DNA of 64,000 nt from Chitinophagaceae bacterium (GTDB lineage Bacteria > Bacteroidota > Bacteroidia > Chitinophagales > Chitinophagaceae), in assembly GCA_020403455.1 (NCBI GenBank), contig JADBXP010000027.1:25013-89012 (forward strand), in the 5' to 3' direction. Made by a program: the position numbers and the translations under genes. Shown here in pieces: positions 1 through 8,614 of the stretch; positions within the stretch are counted from its first letter, which is position 1; each line of letters opens with the position of its first letter. The notes beneath the pieces are model-generated. The model was not told the origin of the DNA. It saw only the letters and a list, made by a program, of their open reading frames with translations, and searched no databases.

Positions 1-414
1 CGGATTTTCGATTCTAAGTTTTAATATTGCTTTCCAAACATCACCGTGCCAGGCATTAGAAGCTCGCTCTCTTCTTTGTGTTATCTCTCGAATTGGATTA
101 CAATCATGAACAACTATAGTACCGCCCTCATTTAGATAATTTAAACTGTTTATGATATCTCTATATGCCTGTTCATATAAATGGAGACCATCTACAAAAA
201 TGATATCATATTTTTGATTTATGTAGGTATTAAAAAAAATATCAGATTCCATTTTAAAAGTGGTATCAACGTTTGGATCAACACCATGTTTTAATTTTAC
301 TTTAATACTATTATGGCTATAGCCAGGTTGTGCAGGTGTATTAACTCCTATTTCCAAATATGACTCGTAATTATTTTTTTCGATTAGACTATTGATTATT
401 TGTATTCGATTCAT
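1..414 (-). CDS. class I SAM-dependent methyltransferase-like protein, partial (C-terminus beyond window)
   Basis: Reading the minus strand from the ATG at 414 gives 138 open codons running off the window edge. The product has a Rossmann methyltransferase pattern: YLEIGVN near residues 19-25 (motif I), KYDIIFVDG near 69-77 and an ALH-like acidic turn, then GGTIVVHDCNP near 99-109. This matches the Methyltransf_24 type of small-molecule or sugar methyltransferases often found in polysaccharide loci. The substrate is unknown. It lies downstream of another methyltransferase and a run of glycosyltransferases on the same strand, so modification of a surface glycan is a reasonable inference. Base composition is AT-rich like its neighbours. 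Confidence 0.75.
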   Translation of the reverse strand, partial: MNRIQIINSLIEKNNYESYLEIGVNTPAQPGYSHNSIKVKLKHGVDPNVDTTFKMESDIFFNTYINQKYDIIFVDGLHLYEQAYRDIINSLNYLNEGGTIVVHDCNPIREITQRRERASNAWHGDVWKAILKLRIENP

Positions 415-540
415 TATTAATTTTTGTAGAATTATTGAATAAAAAAACTTATAAAACTGTTTAAATTAATTTTTTGATAAATGATTATTTAAATACTTAT
501 TTAAAGAATCTAATCAAGCTTAATCATTGATTAAACTTTA

Positions 541-1317
541 TTAATTAATATAATCCCTATATCGCAATCCATCACTAATATCAACAACCCCAGTTCCACT
601 CCAGTGACCAAATGATGTCATATCGATTTTTGGAGACTCAATCGATCTCCAGAAATCAATCATGTTTACAAACTGAATATCATCAATGATGAGTAGTCTA
701 AATTCTTTTCTTGTCAGAGTTGAAAGCTTTTGTGCCATTTTGTATTCGAAAATATCATCCTTCGGCGCATCCATGAAAATTATATCTGCATTATTCAAGA
801 CATTAAAATTCTGTTTAAAAAAAACATCACCTGATAAATTACCAATTACTTGCTTCATTCTGATTCCATCCAAATCAGTTTTATCAAAATGTGTTGGAAA
901 TTTATCCCATTCAAATATGTCATAAGTTATGACTGAAACATCAGGCACTGATTCTTGCATAGCTAGGGCACTTAATCCGGTTGCTGTTCCAATTTCAACT
1001 ATTTTTTTTGATTCACTAGCTCTAACAATTGCATTTAATAATCGATAGTGTTCGCCAGGAAAAACATTTAAAAACTGACTGTCTGGCAGATTGAGTTTAC
1101 CACAGCCTAAATTGGTATGTGCTGCTATTTTTACCGCATCTGCCATTAAATCAATTAACTCGATAGTGGAAGTCGCATCCTCTTTAGAGTATATAATTGA
1201 TGGCTCATAATGACCTATCCCGTTATTTCGCAGAATCTTTTTAGAAAAATGACGATATAAACTTCTAGCATGTTGTCGATTCATTGGAAACATATCCAAT
1301 AACTTGGCTATACTCAT
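541..1317 (-). CDS. class I SAM-dependent methyltransferase
   Basis: A 258-residue cytosolic protein without a signal peptide. The SAM-binding motif VEIGTATG is near residues 107-114, followed by an acidic end of strand 2 (VITYDIFEWD) and a strand-4 motif ADIIFMDAPKDD. This is the layout of O-methyltransferase-like Rossmann enzymes acting on small molecules or glycans. It is followed by a second methyltransferase on the same strand and preceded by fucosyltransferase and GT2 genes, which suggests methylation of a sugar in the surface polysaccharide; the acceptor cannot be read from sequence. The start is the first ATG, with about 300 bases of AT-rich non-coding sequence upstream. Confidence 0.75.
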   Translation of the reverse strand: MSIAKLLDMFPMNRQHARSLYRHFSKKILRNNGIGHYEPSIIYSKEDATSTIELIDLMADAVKIAAHTNLGCGKLNLPDSQFLNVFPGEHYRLLNAIVRASESKKIVEIGTATGLSALAMQESVPDVSVITYDIFEWDKFPTHFDKTDLDGIRMKQVIGNLSGDVFFKQNFNVLNNADIIFMDAPKDDIFEYKMAQKLSTLTRKEFRLLIIDDIQFVNMIDFWRSIESPKIDMTSFGHWSGTGVVDISDGLRYRDYIN

Positions 1318-1615
1318 TTCTTTCTATTTTATATGTTGTACAAATTGAATTATCACTTTTATGCTTTAAAACAATTAGCATACAAAGTAATCTAAATTAA
1401 ACTGCTGAAAATGGTGATTGATGTTTTATCAATTTTGATTCTTTCATCCTAACATTCAATATATTCTTATTTCAAATAAGAATTGTTTTACTACATGAAA
1501 AAAAATGAAAGGACTAATTTTTATCATTGCCTGGACTGATAATTACTACTTTTATTTTTTGATGATCGTAACTATTACGAAATCATGATTAATTAATCAG
1601 TGTTTCTTTGAAAAC
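1318..1615. other. AT-rich intergenic spacer with one perfect inverted repeat
   Basis: No open reading frame of credible composition was seen. A perfect 10-bp inverted repeat (ATTCTTATTT, one C, then its complement) sits at 1463-1483 and is followed on the plus strand by a short T-rich stretch. It could be a weak terminator or a random AT-rich hairpin. Nothing else was recognised. Confidence 0.3.
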
Positions 1616-2611
1616 CTATTGTTCAATAAATTTATTTTTTATCTGAGCTAAAATTTTATAAATATTATTATAATATAACTTCATGATTGATGGTTTTTTA
1701 GACTCTGGTAGATGAGATAAAAGATCAAATTTCTTTTCTCTCTTGTAAATAGTATATTCATATTCACATTCTGAATAACTAAATAACTTGCCACTTCGGT
1801 CTTGCCATAACCATCCTTGATATAAATTAAATGATAAAGCCCAAAATCCATCTGAAATATTATGTCTTGCCCAATATTTGGGAGCAATGATACATTTTAC
1901 TTTTTCGTTTAACCATGCCGGAAAAAATGCAAAGCTCGAATTGGATAAAATTAGATAATGTGCGTTATTTATGATTGCATAATCTTTACCGATGCTAAAG
2001 TGAAAGGATTCATATTCGGGAAGTAATTTTCTGGTATATTTTACATCATCAGTAATGATATAAAATTTCATTTGATTATTAATCTGTCGCATATTATGGA
2101 TCGCATCCATCCAGTATTTTTTGGTAAGAAGAAGATCTTTATTACCCTTATACTCTCCTCCGCGTATATTTAAAATGCAAACATTTTCATTTGAAAATTC
2201 TTGCAAATCAAATTCCTGAGAAATTATAAGCCAATTACGAATTTCACTTCTTCGATGCTGAATATATTTTTCAGACTGAAATACTCCTTCAATTTTAGTT
2301 TTATCTTGTACTTCTAATAAATCAGGATCAAAATCACTAACTGGTACCTTATATTTATCATAATAGATATCCCTTTCTTTATAATAATAATCAATTCCAT
2401 CAGGTAAATTTGTGGGTGGACCACCCTCAGGTCCGGAACCTCCAACAACAGTGTTACCAAAGTCAAGCTTTAAAAATTCTGCACCCTTAAATCTTTCAGG
2501 ACACATAATTCCAAATCCATAGCCTTTATCTAAAGCAATCGTTCTAGTAACTACATAACTCCACAATTGATTACCTAGTCCCTGTCCATGATATAATTCA
2601 GTAACAATCAT
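1616..2611 (-). CDS. GT11-like fucosyltransferase-family glycosyltransferase
   Basis: A 331-residue protein that starts with GQGLGNQLW near residues 9-17, the glycine-rich N-terminal motif of GT11 alpha-1,2-fucosyltransferases (usually GGLGNQLF). It carries the family signatures FQSEKYI, an IRGGEY motif in place of the usual HVRRGDY, FYIITDD and a late HYLILSNSSFAFFPAWL. The likely reaction is fucose transfer from GDP-fucose to a glycan in the cytosol. The IRGGEY deviation in the nucleotide-sugar binding segment makes donor specificity less certain than for the second GT11 gene in this locus. The start codon overlaps the stop of the upstream GT2 gene by 4 bases, so the two are translationally coupled. 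Confidence 0.75.
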   Translation of the reverse strand: MIVTELYHGQGLGNQLWSYVVTRTIALDKGYGFGIMCPERFKGAEFLKLDFGNTVVGGSGPEGGPPTNLPDGIDYYYKERDIYYDKYKVPVSDFDPDLLEVQDKTKIEGVFQSEKYIQHRRSEIRNWLIISQEFDLQEFSNENVCILNIRGGEYKGNKDLLLTKKYWMDAIHNMRQINNQMKFYIITDDVKYTRKLLPEYESFHFSIGKDYAIINNAHYLILSNSSFAFFPAWLNEKVKCIIAPKYWARHNISDGFWALSFNLYQGWLWQDRSGKLFSYSECEYEYTIYKREKKFDLLSHLPESKKPSIMKLYYNNIYKILAQIKNKFIEQ

Positions 2612-4248
2612 ACAAATCTTTTCTTTTTGAAATTAGGATACTTAGAATTTGTACCCATCCACTTGTGGAAAGCGAATGGCTTTATGTTTTTTATCTCTGG
2701 TATCATAGATTCATGAGCGAAATATTTTGCGATTTCTAATGGAGCGTAACGAATACCATTTGCCTCTAGAATGTGTCGGTACTGACAACATAAAAAACCA
2801 TCTTCATTGAAAAACCCATGATAATCAACCCATGGAAGTTGAAGTTTGGTTGGTAATTCAAGAATTTTTCTACTCCTTATTGACACACTATTACCAACTC
2901 TAATTATATTTCCATATATATCTCTATAAGAGAAATTATCCTTAGGTACTGGAAATGGCGATCCAATATAATCAAAATCCAAAAATTCATTTCTCCATTC
3001 CGCAGGGTTAACTACAAAACCATCAACATGTATAAGTAATATAAATTCAGTATTTACATATTTATATAAATCATAAATAATAAAATGACACCACTCATCT
3101 ATACTTTTGATCTTAGGTATACGATCAACAACGATTCTTTTATCCTTACAAAAGGGAGTGAAATGTGATAATAATTTAATTTGACCAAAATCAATATCCC
3201 GCGAACTATATAACAGTGCCTGTAAAGCTTCTTCGGTGTCTCGGGTATCGACAGAAATTATTGTAACGTTTGGAAGTTGTAATTTTTTATTCTTATCAAT
3301 TGCCGCAATGTTAACTTTTGGTTTTTTATCTCGTAAACCATTACTCATTTTTTTTATCCAATTATTTATTTTACTGAATAAAACATCCAGTAATTCTGAA
3401 ACGATTTTTGGAAAAAAAAGAAGAGAAATAATTAACTTCTCAACTATAAGTGAGCTGTTCCTAATGTAAATCAAATAATCCTTTAAATAAAATTTTAATA
3501 TGCTAAAAATGTTAGAGAAAAAACTGCTATTTCGAATCTTGAAAGTTTCATTCACATAATGTTTAGTATTCTGACAAGTAAGACAACACATTGCATCATT
3601 GGATAAAACTGTAGAGCTGTTTTGAAGTATTTTAAATACAATTTGGTTGTCCATTCCAAGATAGCTGAAATTATTGGACACTTGCTTAATATCTATTTCT
3701 AACAATTTATCACGTCGAAACAAACTATAAAAAAGATTACACTTCCCATTTATTTGATTTTGCCAATAGTGACTAATTGTTCTTACCAGTCTATATTTTG
3801 ACTTAAATGGCCTAAAATATTGATTGTGTGAAAAGGGATACCCAGAAGCAAATTCACCATCTTCATATATTTCATGGTAATCACAAAATGCTAAGTTTAT
3901 CTCATGATTTTCATTTAGCAAATGAACAAGTACCTCTATAAACTCTGGTGACCGCCAATCATCATCAGATACACAAGTAAAAAACTCTCCGGTAGATTGC
4001 TGCAATACAAATTGATAATTTCGTAAAACTCCAATATTCTCTGATTGCCTAAAGTACTTTATTCTTGAATCCCCTAACTGATACTTTTCAACAACATTCT
4101 TCACCTCATATCCGCTAGAAGCGTCATCAGAAATTATGATTTCTAAATTCTCGTATGTTTGATTTGTAATTAAACTAAGAACTTTATCCAGACTTGATGG
4201 CCGATTATATGCGGGAATTCCTATACTAACAAGACCAGACTTATTCAT
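2608..4248 (-). CDS. bifunctional-looking glycosyltransferase: GT2 domain fused to DUF5672
   Basis: A 546-residue protein with two parts. Residues 1-300 are a family 2 GT-A glycosyltransferase: VSIGIPAYNRPSSL at the start, then IIISDDASS and a VSDDDW that serves as the DxD metal site. Residues from about 330 to the end match the DUF5672 pattern, with LPNVTIISVDT, FILLIHVDGFVVNP, WRNEFLDFDYIGSPF, GNSVSIRSRK and PFAFHKW; this is itself probably a GT-A-like glycosyltransferase fold with an HVDG acidic motif. The linker is hydrophobic and AT-rich. The protein may add two sugars in one polypeptide, which is inference. Its stop overlaps the start of the next gene by 4 bases. Confidence 0.8.
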   Translation of the reverse strand: MNKSGLVSIGIPAYNRPSSLDKVLSLITNQTYENLEIIISDDASSGYEVKNVVEKYQLGDSRIKYFRQSENIGVLRNYQFVLQQSTGEFFTCVSDDDWRSPEFIEVLVHLLNENHEINLAFCDYHEIYEDGEFASGYPFSHNQYFRPFKSKYRLVRTISHYWQNQINGKCNLFYSLFRRDKLLEIDIKQVSNNFSYLGMDNQIVFKILQNSSTVLSNDAMCCLTCQNTKHYVNETFKIRNSSFFSNIFSILKFYLKDYLIYIRNSSLIVEKLIISLLFFPKIVSELLDVLFSKINNWIKKMSNGLRDKKPKVNIAAIDKNKKLQLPNVTIISVDTRDTEEALQALLYSSRDIDFGQIKLLSHFTPFCKDKRIVVDRIPKIKSIDEWCHFIIYDLYKYVNTEFILLIHVDGFVVNPAEWRNEFLDFDYIGSPFPVPKDNFSYRDIYGNIIRVGNSVSIRSRKILELPTKLQLPWVDYHGFFNEDGFLCCQYRHILEANGIRYAPLEIAKYFAHESMIPEIKNIKPFAFHKWMGTNSKYPNFKKKRFV

Positions 4249-4314
4249 AGAATAGTTAAATTATACAAAAAACTGATTTTCAACTTTATAAAAAGATTAA
4301 GCAATTCTATTATT

Positions 4315-5430
4315 TTAAAGTTCTAATCTATAGTCCTTGACTAACTGTGAAATCCTCGACAAAATATCATGCCCTTTTTCATGCACCAACTGTTTCCCTT
4401 TCTCAGTTAAAGTATCTAATTCATCAGGATTTCTGAGATAGTATTTGACTTTCTCAACCAACTCCTCTTTTGTTTTAAATAATACAGCATTAACTCCATT
4501 TTCGAAAATCATATCCAGGTCTTCCGACCATTCGGAAAATAATGCTGTACCGCAGGCCGGAATTTCAAAACAACGAGTAGTGTACGTATCATTGTTCAGT
4601 TTTGATAAAAAACATAAGCCGATCTTAGCAGCATTGATCGCCCTTACATATTCCTCGCCCCTCAGAAATCGTACCTGCTGCTTCTTTAGCTCTTCTGATT
4701 TCAGTATAGATTCTCCCCATCCATTCTTTTTTGAGACACCATTTGGTCCGTAAATTTTAACATCAACACCCGCTTTAGCGAGACTATCTACCATCTCGAA
4801 TCTGCCATCTTCCTCATAATGGCCCACAAAAATCACATCACATGTAAACTCAGTATTTTCAACTTCACTCTTTTCTAGCTGCCTATGTATGGAAGGAACA
4901 TAGTATCCTCGCAATAAATCAACTTGCCGTGCTCCATATTTATAATACATTGGATTATTTGATTCTCGAAAAGACAAAATGAGGTCGCAAATAGGAATAG
5001 TTTTTAAAAAATGCCGCCACTTCCACCAGGGATATAATTGAGAAAATGGATCATCATTGTTATAACTAATTATAAAAATGTAAGGGTACTTTTTTTTTAT
5101 CACTAATAAAGTCTCAGGATACAAATGACTGCTTCGATAAATAAAAATAATATCAGGCAAATTCAATTCAACTGCTTGAATAAACTCCTTATTCAATTTT
5201 TCAACTAAAAACCCAAACATGTATTTATTCTGTGCCCTTGAAATGAGGCTTTGCAGGTAACCCTTTTTAGCATATTCAGAAAAATATTTACCCCATTTAA
5301 AATTAGCAACATGAAACCCCAGTTGCAAAAAAGCATTAGCAACTGCTTCTTCATACATTTCAAACTGCCAATCACCGGCAATGAGTATTTTCTTGAGTGC
5401 ACTTCTATCTTTAATAGTAGAATCTATCAT
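4315..5430 (-). CDS. CgeB-like glycosyltransferase (GT-B fold)
   Basis: A 371-residue protein resembling the CgeB/spore-maturation-type glycosyltransferases. It has KILIAGDWQFEMYEEAVANAF at the N-terminus (a first Rossmann domain), CDVIFVGHYEEDGR near the domain junction, and a C-terminal GT-B donor domain containing CFEIPACGTALFSEWSEDLDMIFE and a final helix with YYLRNPDE. The C-terminal part matches the Glyco_trans_1_2 pattern. Donor and acceptor are unknown. It sits 9 bases after a fucosyltransferase gene on the same strand and 66 bases before the GT2-DUF5672 gene, consistent with one polysaccharide operon. Confidence 0.75.
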   Translation of the reverse strand: MIDSTIKDRSALKKILIAGDWQFEMYEEAVANAFLQLGFHVANFKWGKYFSEYAKKGYLQSLISRAQNKYMFGFLVEKLNKEFIQAVELNLPDIIFIYRSSHLYPETLLVIKKKYPYIFIISYNNDDPFSQLYPWWKWRHFLKTIPICDLILSFRESNNPMYYKYGARQVDLLRGYYVPSIHRQLEKSEVENTEFTCDVIFVGHYEEDGRFEMVDSLAKAGVDVKIYGPNGVSKKNGWGESILKSEELKKQQVRFLRGEEYVRAINAAKIGLCFLSKLNNDTYTTRCFEIPACGTALFSEWSEDLDMIFENGVNAVLFKTKEELVEKVKYYLRNPDELDTLTEKGKQLVHEKGHDILSRISQLVKDYRLEL

Positions 5431-5439
5431 GTCAAAAAA

Positions 5440-6366
5440 TTACAACTTGACCCATTGCTCCGGTATCAATCCATCGAATCCCCAGGAACCCTCGCCAGAA
5501 TTCACTTTCTCTGCCGGGGCAAGAACAACTTTTCCTTCCACTTGGCTCAACCATGCCCCCCACCAACTGAATGTGCTGTTCCCAATGATAAAATATTTAA
5601 ATCTACTCATTAAACTTAACTCTTTGATTTCATCACCATCATTGAAAAATTCAGATGCCAAAAAAGTTTTTTGCGTATCCGAAAAATATCTCTGCCTAAC
5701 ATTTTCCGGATCATCGGAAAAAATATAAAAAGTAACATCCGGAATCAAATCTGAAAAATACTTTATCGCCCTGAAATAATAATCATCACTGATATTACCC
5801 TTATTAGGATGCATAGAATCATTAAAATGTCTAACGTGAATGGCTACAGAATTTAGTAGTGAAATACTTTTGAAAATCCCTGCCATCAAAGTATTGTTAA
5901 CTTCTAAAAAAGAAAACTCTTTCCTAACTCTACTTTCGATGTCCAAAAAATATTTTTCACTTTGCCAATAGCCTTCAAAAATTACAGGATGAGAGATTTT
6001 TAATGTTAAAATCCTCTCATCAAATTCTATTTTTTCTTGTTGTATCCAAATTCTATTTTCCAGTAACTCAACCCTGTTTTTATTTTTACTGATTTTCCTT
6101 AACGCTAAAAAGATAATGCAGTAAAATTCTGCCCAAAATGATGATTTGTTAGTAATTGCTAATGCATTTAAACGATACTTTCTTTTATAAATGGAATCTC
6201 GAAAAAATCCTGAACGAGCATCAATATAAAGTGGAACATTGTTATACTGAGATAAGCGCAATGCTGTTGCGTAACTAAATAGTTGGTTTCCTATTCCTCC
6301 GTATAAACGTAGAATGATAAAAGGCTTACATCGCTTAATCAAAAAACTCCCAAACGATCTTAACAC
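5440..6366 (-). CDS. alpha-1,2-fucosyltransferase (GT11)
   Basis: A 308-residue protein with the full GT11 signature: ILRLYGGIGNQLFSYATALRL near the N-terminus, FEGYWQSEKYF, SVAIHVRHFND (a variant of the HVRRGDY donor-binding motif), FYIFSDDPENVR and FIIGNSTFSWWGAWLS. Enzymes of this family transfer L-fucose from GDP-fucose, usually to galactose, during assembly of glycans. The first codon appears to be GTG; no closer ATG precedes the conserved GGIGNQ motif, so GTG is kept. The gene lies between the kinase remnant and the CgeB-like gene and shares their AT-rich composition. Confidence 0.85.
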   Translation of the reverse strand: MLRSFGSFLIKRCKPFIILRLYGGIGNQLFSYATALRLSQYNNVPLYIDARSGFFRDSIYKRKYRLNALAITNKSSFWAEFYCIIFLALRKISKNKNRVELLENRIWIQQEKIEFDERILTLKISHPVIFEGYWQSEKYFLDIESRVRKEFSFLEVNNTLMAGIFKSISLLNSVAIHVRHFNDSMHPNKGNISDDYYFRAIKYFSDLIPDVTFYIFSDDPENVRQRYFSDTQKTFLASEFFNDGDEIKELSLMSRFKYFIIGNSTFSWWGAWLSQVEGKVVLAPAEKVNSGEGSWGFDGLIPEQWVKL

Positions 6367-6398
6367 AAGTTCTATTTGCCAATACTATTAATAAAAAC

Positions 6399-6790
6399 CT
6401 ACCCCAACACCACCCTACTACCCTCCTGCTCAAATTGAAAAGGCACTTCAATGAATCCATTCAATGCTTTTCTGACAGCAGGTTGATATTCGGGCGATAC
6501 AAAGAAGAGCATGAATCCACCCCCGCCCGCACCGAGTATCTTTCCTCCTATAGCACCTGCTGCTATTGCCCGGTTATAAATTCCATGAATAGCCGATTAA
6601 GTTTCACCTGTCGAAAGTGATTTTTTGTATTATTAGGTCTGCTATAACACCTATGAAGTCTATCAATTCCGTGGCAATTAGTTAAGAAGCAGTAATAACT
6701 TCATCATCGGATTGAATATCCTTTGCAATCATGGCTATTTACAAGGCTTATGTTACTTGGCAGAAAGGATATCAGCAGATTCTACTAAAT
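6399..6790 (-). pseudogene. decayed second copy of the hddA-like kinase gene (3' part, internal deletion)
   Basis: The minus strand reads as the last ~70 codons of the kinase encoded at 8615-9595, ending with VVLG and a TAG stop. It keeps IYNRAIAAG, GGKILGAGGGGFMLFF and FIEVPFQFEQEGSR. An in-frame TAA at 6597-6599 interrupts it. Further upstream only scraps remain, such as IAKD and DEVI, which resemble the LAKDAIQVEQEVI segment of the intact gene, so a large internal deletion is likely. The 3'-terminal ~150 bases are nearly identical to the intact gene while the rest is strongly diverged. The dehydrogenase gene lies between this remnant and the intact kinase. Confidence 0.8.
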
Positions 6791-6799
6791 CATTAAAGA

Positions 6800-8089
6800 T
6801 TATAGTCTAGCGTCTACCAAATTTCTCCCAAGAAAAGATTTAGTATCAAAAATCACTGTATTGTTATCTCGAAGTTTCTCAAAATTTATTTTAGAAAAAT
6901 CACTGTGTGCAACAGCTAAGATGACGGCATCATACTTTTTCCCATTTAAAATGGGTAGCAAATCTAAGTTATATTCACGTTTTACCTCTTTAGGATCTGC
7001 CCATGGATCAAATACATCAACATTTAATTCGAATTGAATTAGTTCATTATAGATATCTATCACTTTCGTATTCCTTACATCCGGACAATTTTCTTTAAAA
7101 GTCACTCCCAAAATCAAAACACTTGCCCCCTTGATTGTGTGTCCTTTTCTAATCATTAATTTGACCAATTTGTTTGCCACAAACATCCCCATATTATCAT
7201 TGATACGGCGTCCGGACAAAATAACTTGTGGATGATAACCTAAACTCTGAGCTTTATGTGCTAAATAGTATGGGTCTACACCAATACAATGACCCCCTAC
7301 TAATCCTGGTTTAAATTTAAGAAAATTCCATTTAGTTGCTGCAGCATCGATAACATCATTGGTATCTATACCAATTCTATCAAATATTAATGCCAACTCA
7401 TTTACAAAAGATATGTTTACATCCCTCTGTGCGTTTTCTATTGCTTTGGAAGCTTCGGCAACCTTAATATTGGGGGCCTTATGTGTGCCGGCATCGATAA
7501 TACTACGATAAAGAGCATCAACTTCATCTGCGATTATGGGAGTAGAGCCTGAAGTCACTTTTTTTATTTTAGTCAAGGTATTCACTTTGTCGCCCGGATT
7601 AATTCGCTCGGGTGAATATCCACAATAGAAATCTCGGTTAAATTTTAATCCAGAAAATTGTTCCAACACGGGAACACAATCTTCCTCAGTACAACCCGGA
7701 TAAACAGTTGATTCATAAATAACAATGTCACCCTTTTTTAAAATCTTACCTAACATCTCCGATGCGCTTATTAGCGGTGAAAGATCAGGCGCTTTAAACT
7801 GATTAATAGGTGTAGGTACTGTTACGATAAAAACGTTATAAATCGAAAGATCAGCGGTATCTGATGAAAATGTTAATCCGACTTCACCATTTTTAGATAA
7901 CCCCATTGCAAATAACATACCTTCAATATCTGCTTCCTTGGTTCTATCTTTACCATTTGATAATTCTAGGATTCTAGATCGATCGATATCGTAACCTAAA
8001 ACTTTATATTTTTTCCCAAATTCAATTGCCAGGGGTAACCCCACATAACCTAGCCCTATAATTACAATTTTTTTATCGCTCAAATTCAT
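6800..8089 (-). CDS. tviB: nucleotide-sugar 6-dehydrogenase, TviB/WbpA type
   Basis: A 429-residue protein of the UDP-glucose/GDP-mannose dehydrogenase family. It has the NAD-binding GLGYVGLPLA near residues 12-21, TVPTPIN, the catalytic-loop region ESTVYPGCTEE with its cysteine, NINFVNELAL-like helix 12, and GGHCIGVDPYYL with the catalytic cysteine near residue 265. The C-terminal domain includes LILGVTFKENCPDVRNTK. These features fit UDP-N-acetylglucosamine or -galactosamine 6-dehydrogenases that make uronic acids for capsule or O-antigen. The symbol is a family-level assignment. The gene is bracketed by the kinase remnant and the intact kinase. Confidence 0.85.
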   Translation of the reverse strand: MNLSDKKIVIIGLGYVGLPLAIEFGKKYKVLGYDIDRSRILELSNGKDRTKEADIEGMLFAMGLSKNGEVGLTFSSDTADLSIYNVFIVTVPTPINQFKAPDLSPLISASEMLGKILKKGDIVIYESTVYPGCTEEDCVPVLEQFSGLKFNRDFYCGYSPERINPGDKVNTLTKIKKVTSGSTPIIADEVDALYRSIIDAGTHKAPNIKVAEASKAIENAQRDVNISFVNELALIFDRIGIDTNDVIDAAATKWNFLKFKPGLVGGHCIGVDPYYLAHKAQSLGYHPQVILSGRRINDNMGMFVANKLVKLMIRKGHTIKGASVLILGVTFKENCPDVRNTKVIDIYNELIQFELNVDVFDPWADPKEVKREYNLDLLPILNGKKYDAVILAVAHSDFSKINFEKLRDNNTVIFDTKSFLGRNLVDARL

Positions 8090-8614
8090 ATAAGTATTTT
8101 ACTCCTGCGTACCAATTTGCGCATTAAGACTTCTAGGTAGATGATTACAGACATTTATCAATTTCATCGCATTGTCTGACCAACACCTTATTTTAAAAAA
8201 GATTATTTGTTTATTCCTTAGAATCAAATTAAAATTTTGAATATTTTTTGAATATAAACCATTACTCGGTTAAATAAAAGTTATGGAGGATGTAAAAATT
8301 AAATTTATTTCTTTTCCCTATTAGAAGTAAAACCAAGTATTGATTAATCCACTATTTGAAAAATACATTTGTATGTATTGAAATATGCTGAAATTGCCAG
8401 GCAAGGATAAAAAACGATTGAGTATTATGAACTCGACCACTTATACTTTTAAGAATATCCACAGAACTTATACCGACTCCTACAATCTGATTTTCACAAG
8501 TATAACTATTGATTTTCCATAAAATTAGTTTTTTATACACTATTTATTTGCCTACCATTTTACATCGAGAAGAAAGGTATTAGATCAAACTTTTTATAAG
8601 CAATCTAACAAAAA
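8090..8614. other. AT-rich intergenic region without a recognised gene
   Basis: About 525 bases with long A and T runs. Reading frames here are short and of random composition; a 62-codon minus-strand frame has no recognisable features and was not accepted. It presumably holds the promoter for the dehydrogenase gene, but no TTTG/TAnnTTTG pair with good spacing was found. Confidence 0.4.

Noticed and set aside
6435..6620. Plus-strand frame matching another at 8651-8836
   Set aside because: Both are antisense shadows of the duplicated kinase 3' end; similarity reflects the DNA duplication.
8352..8540. 62-codon minus-strand frame
   Set aside because: Random composition in AT-rich DNA, no motif and no promoter or conserved neighbour.
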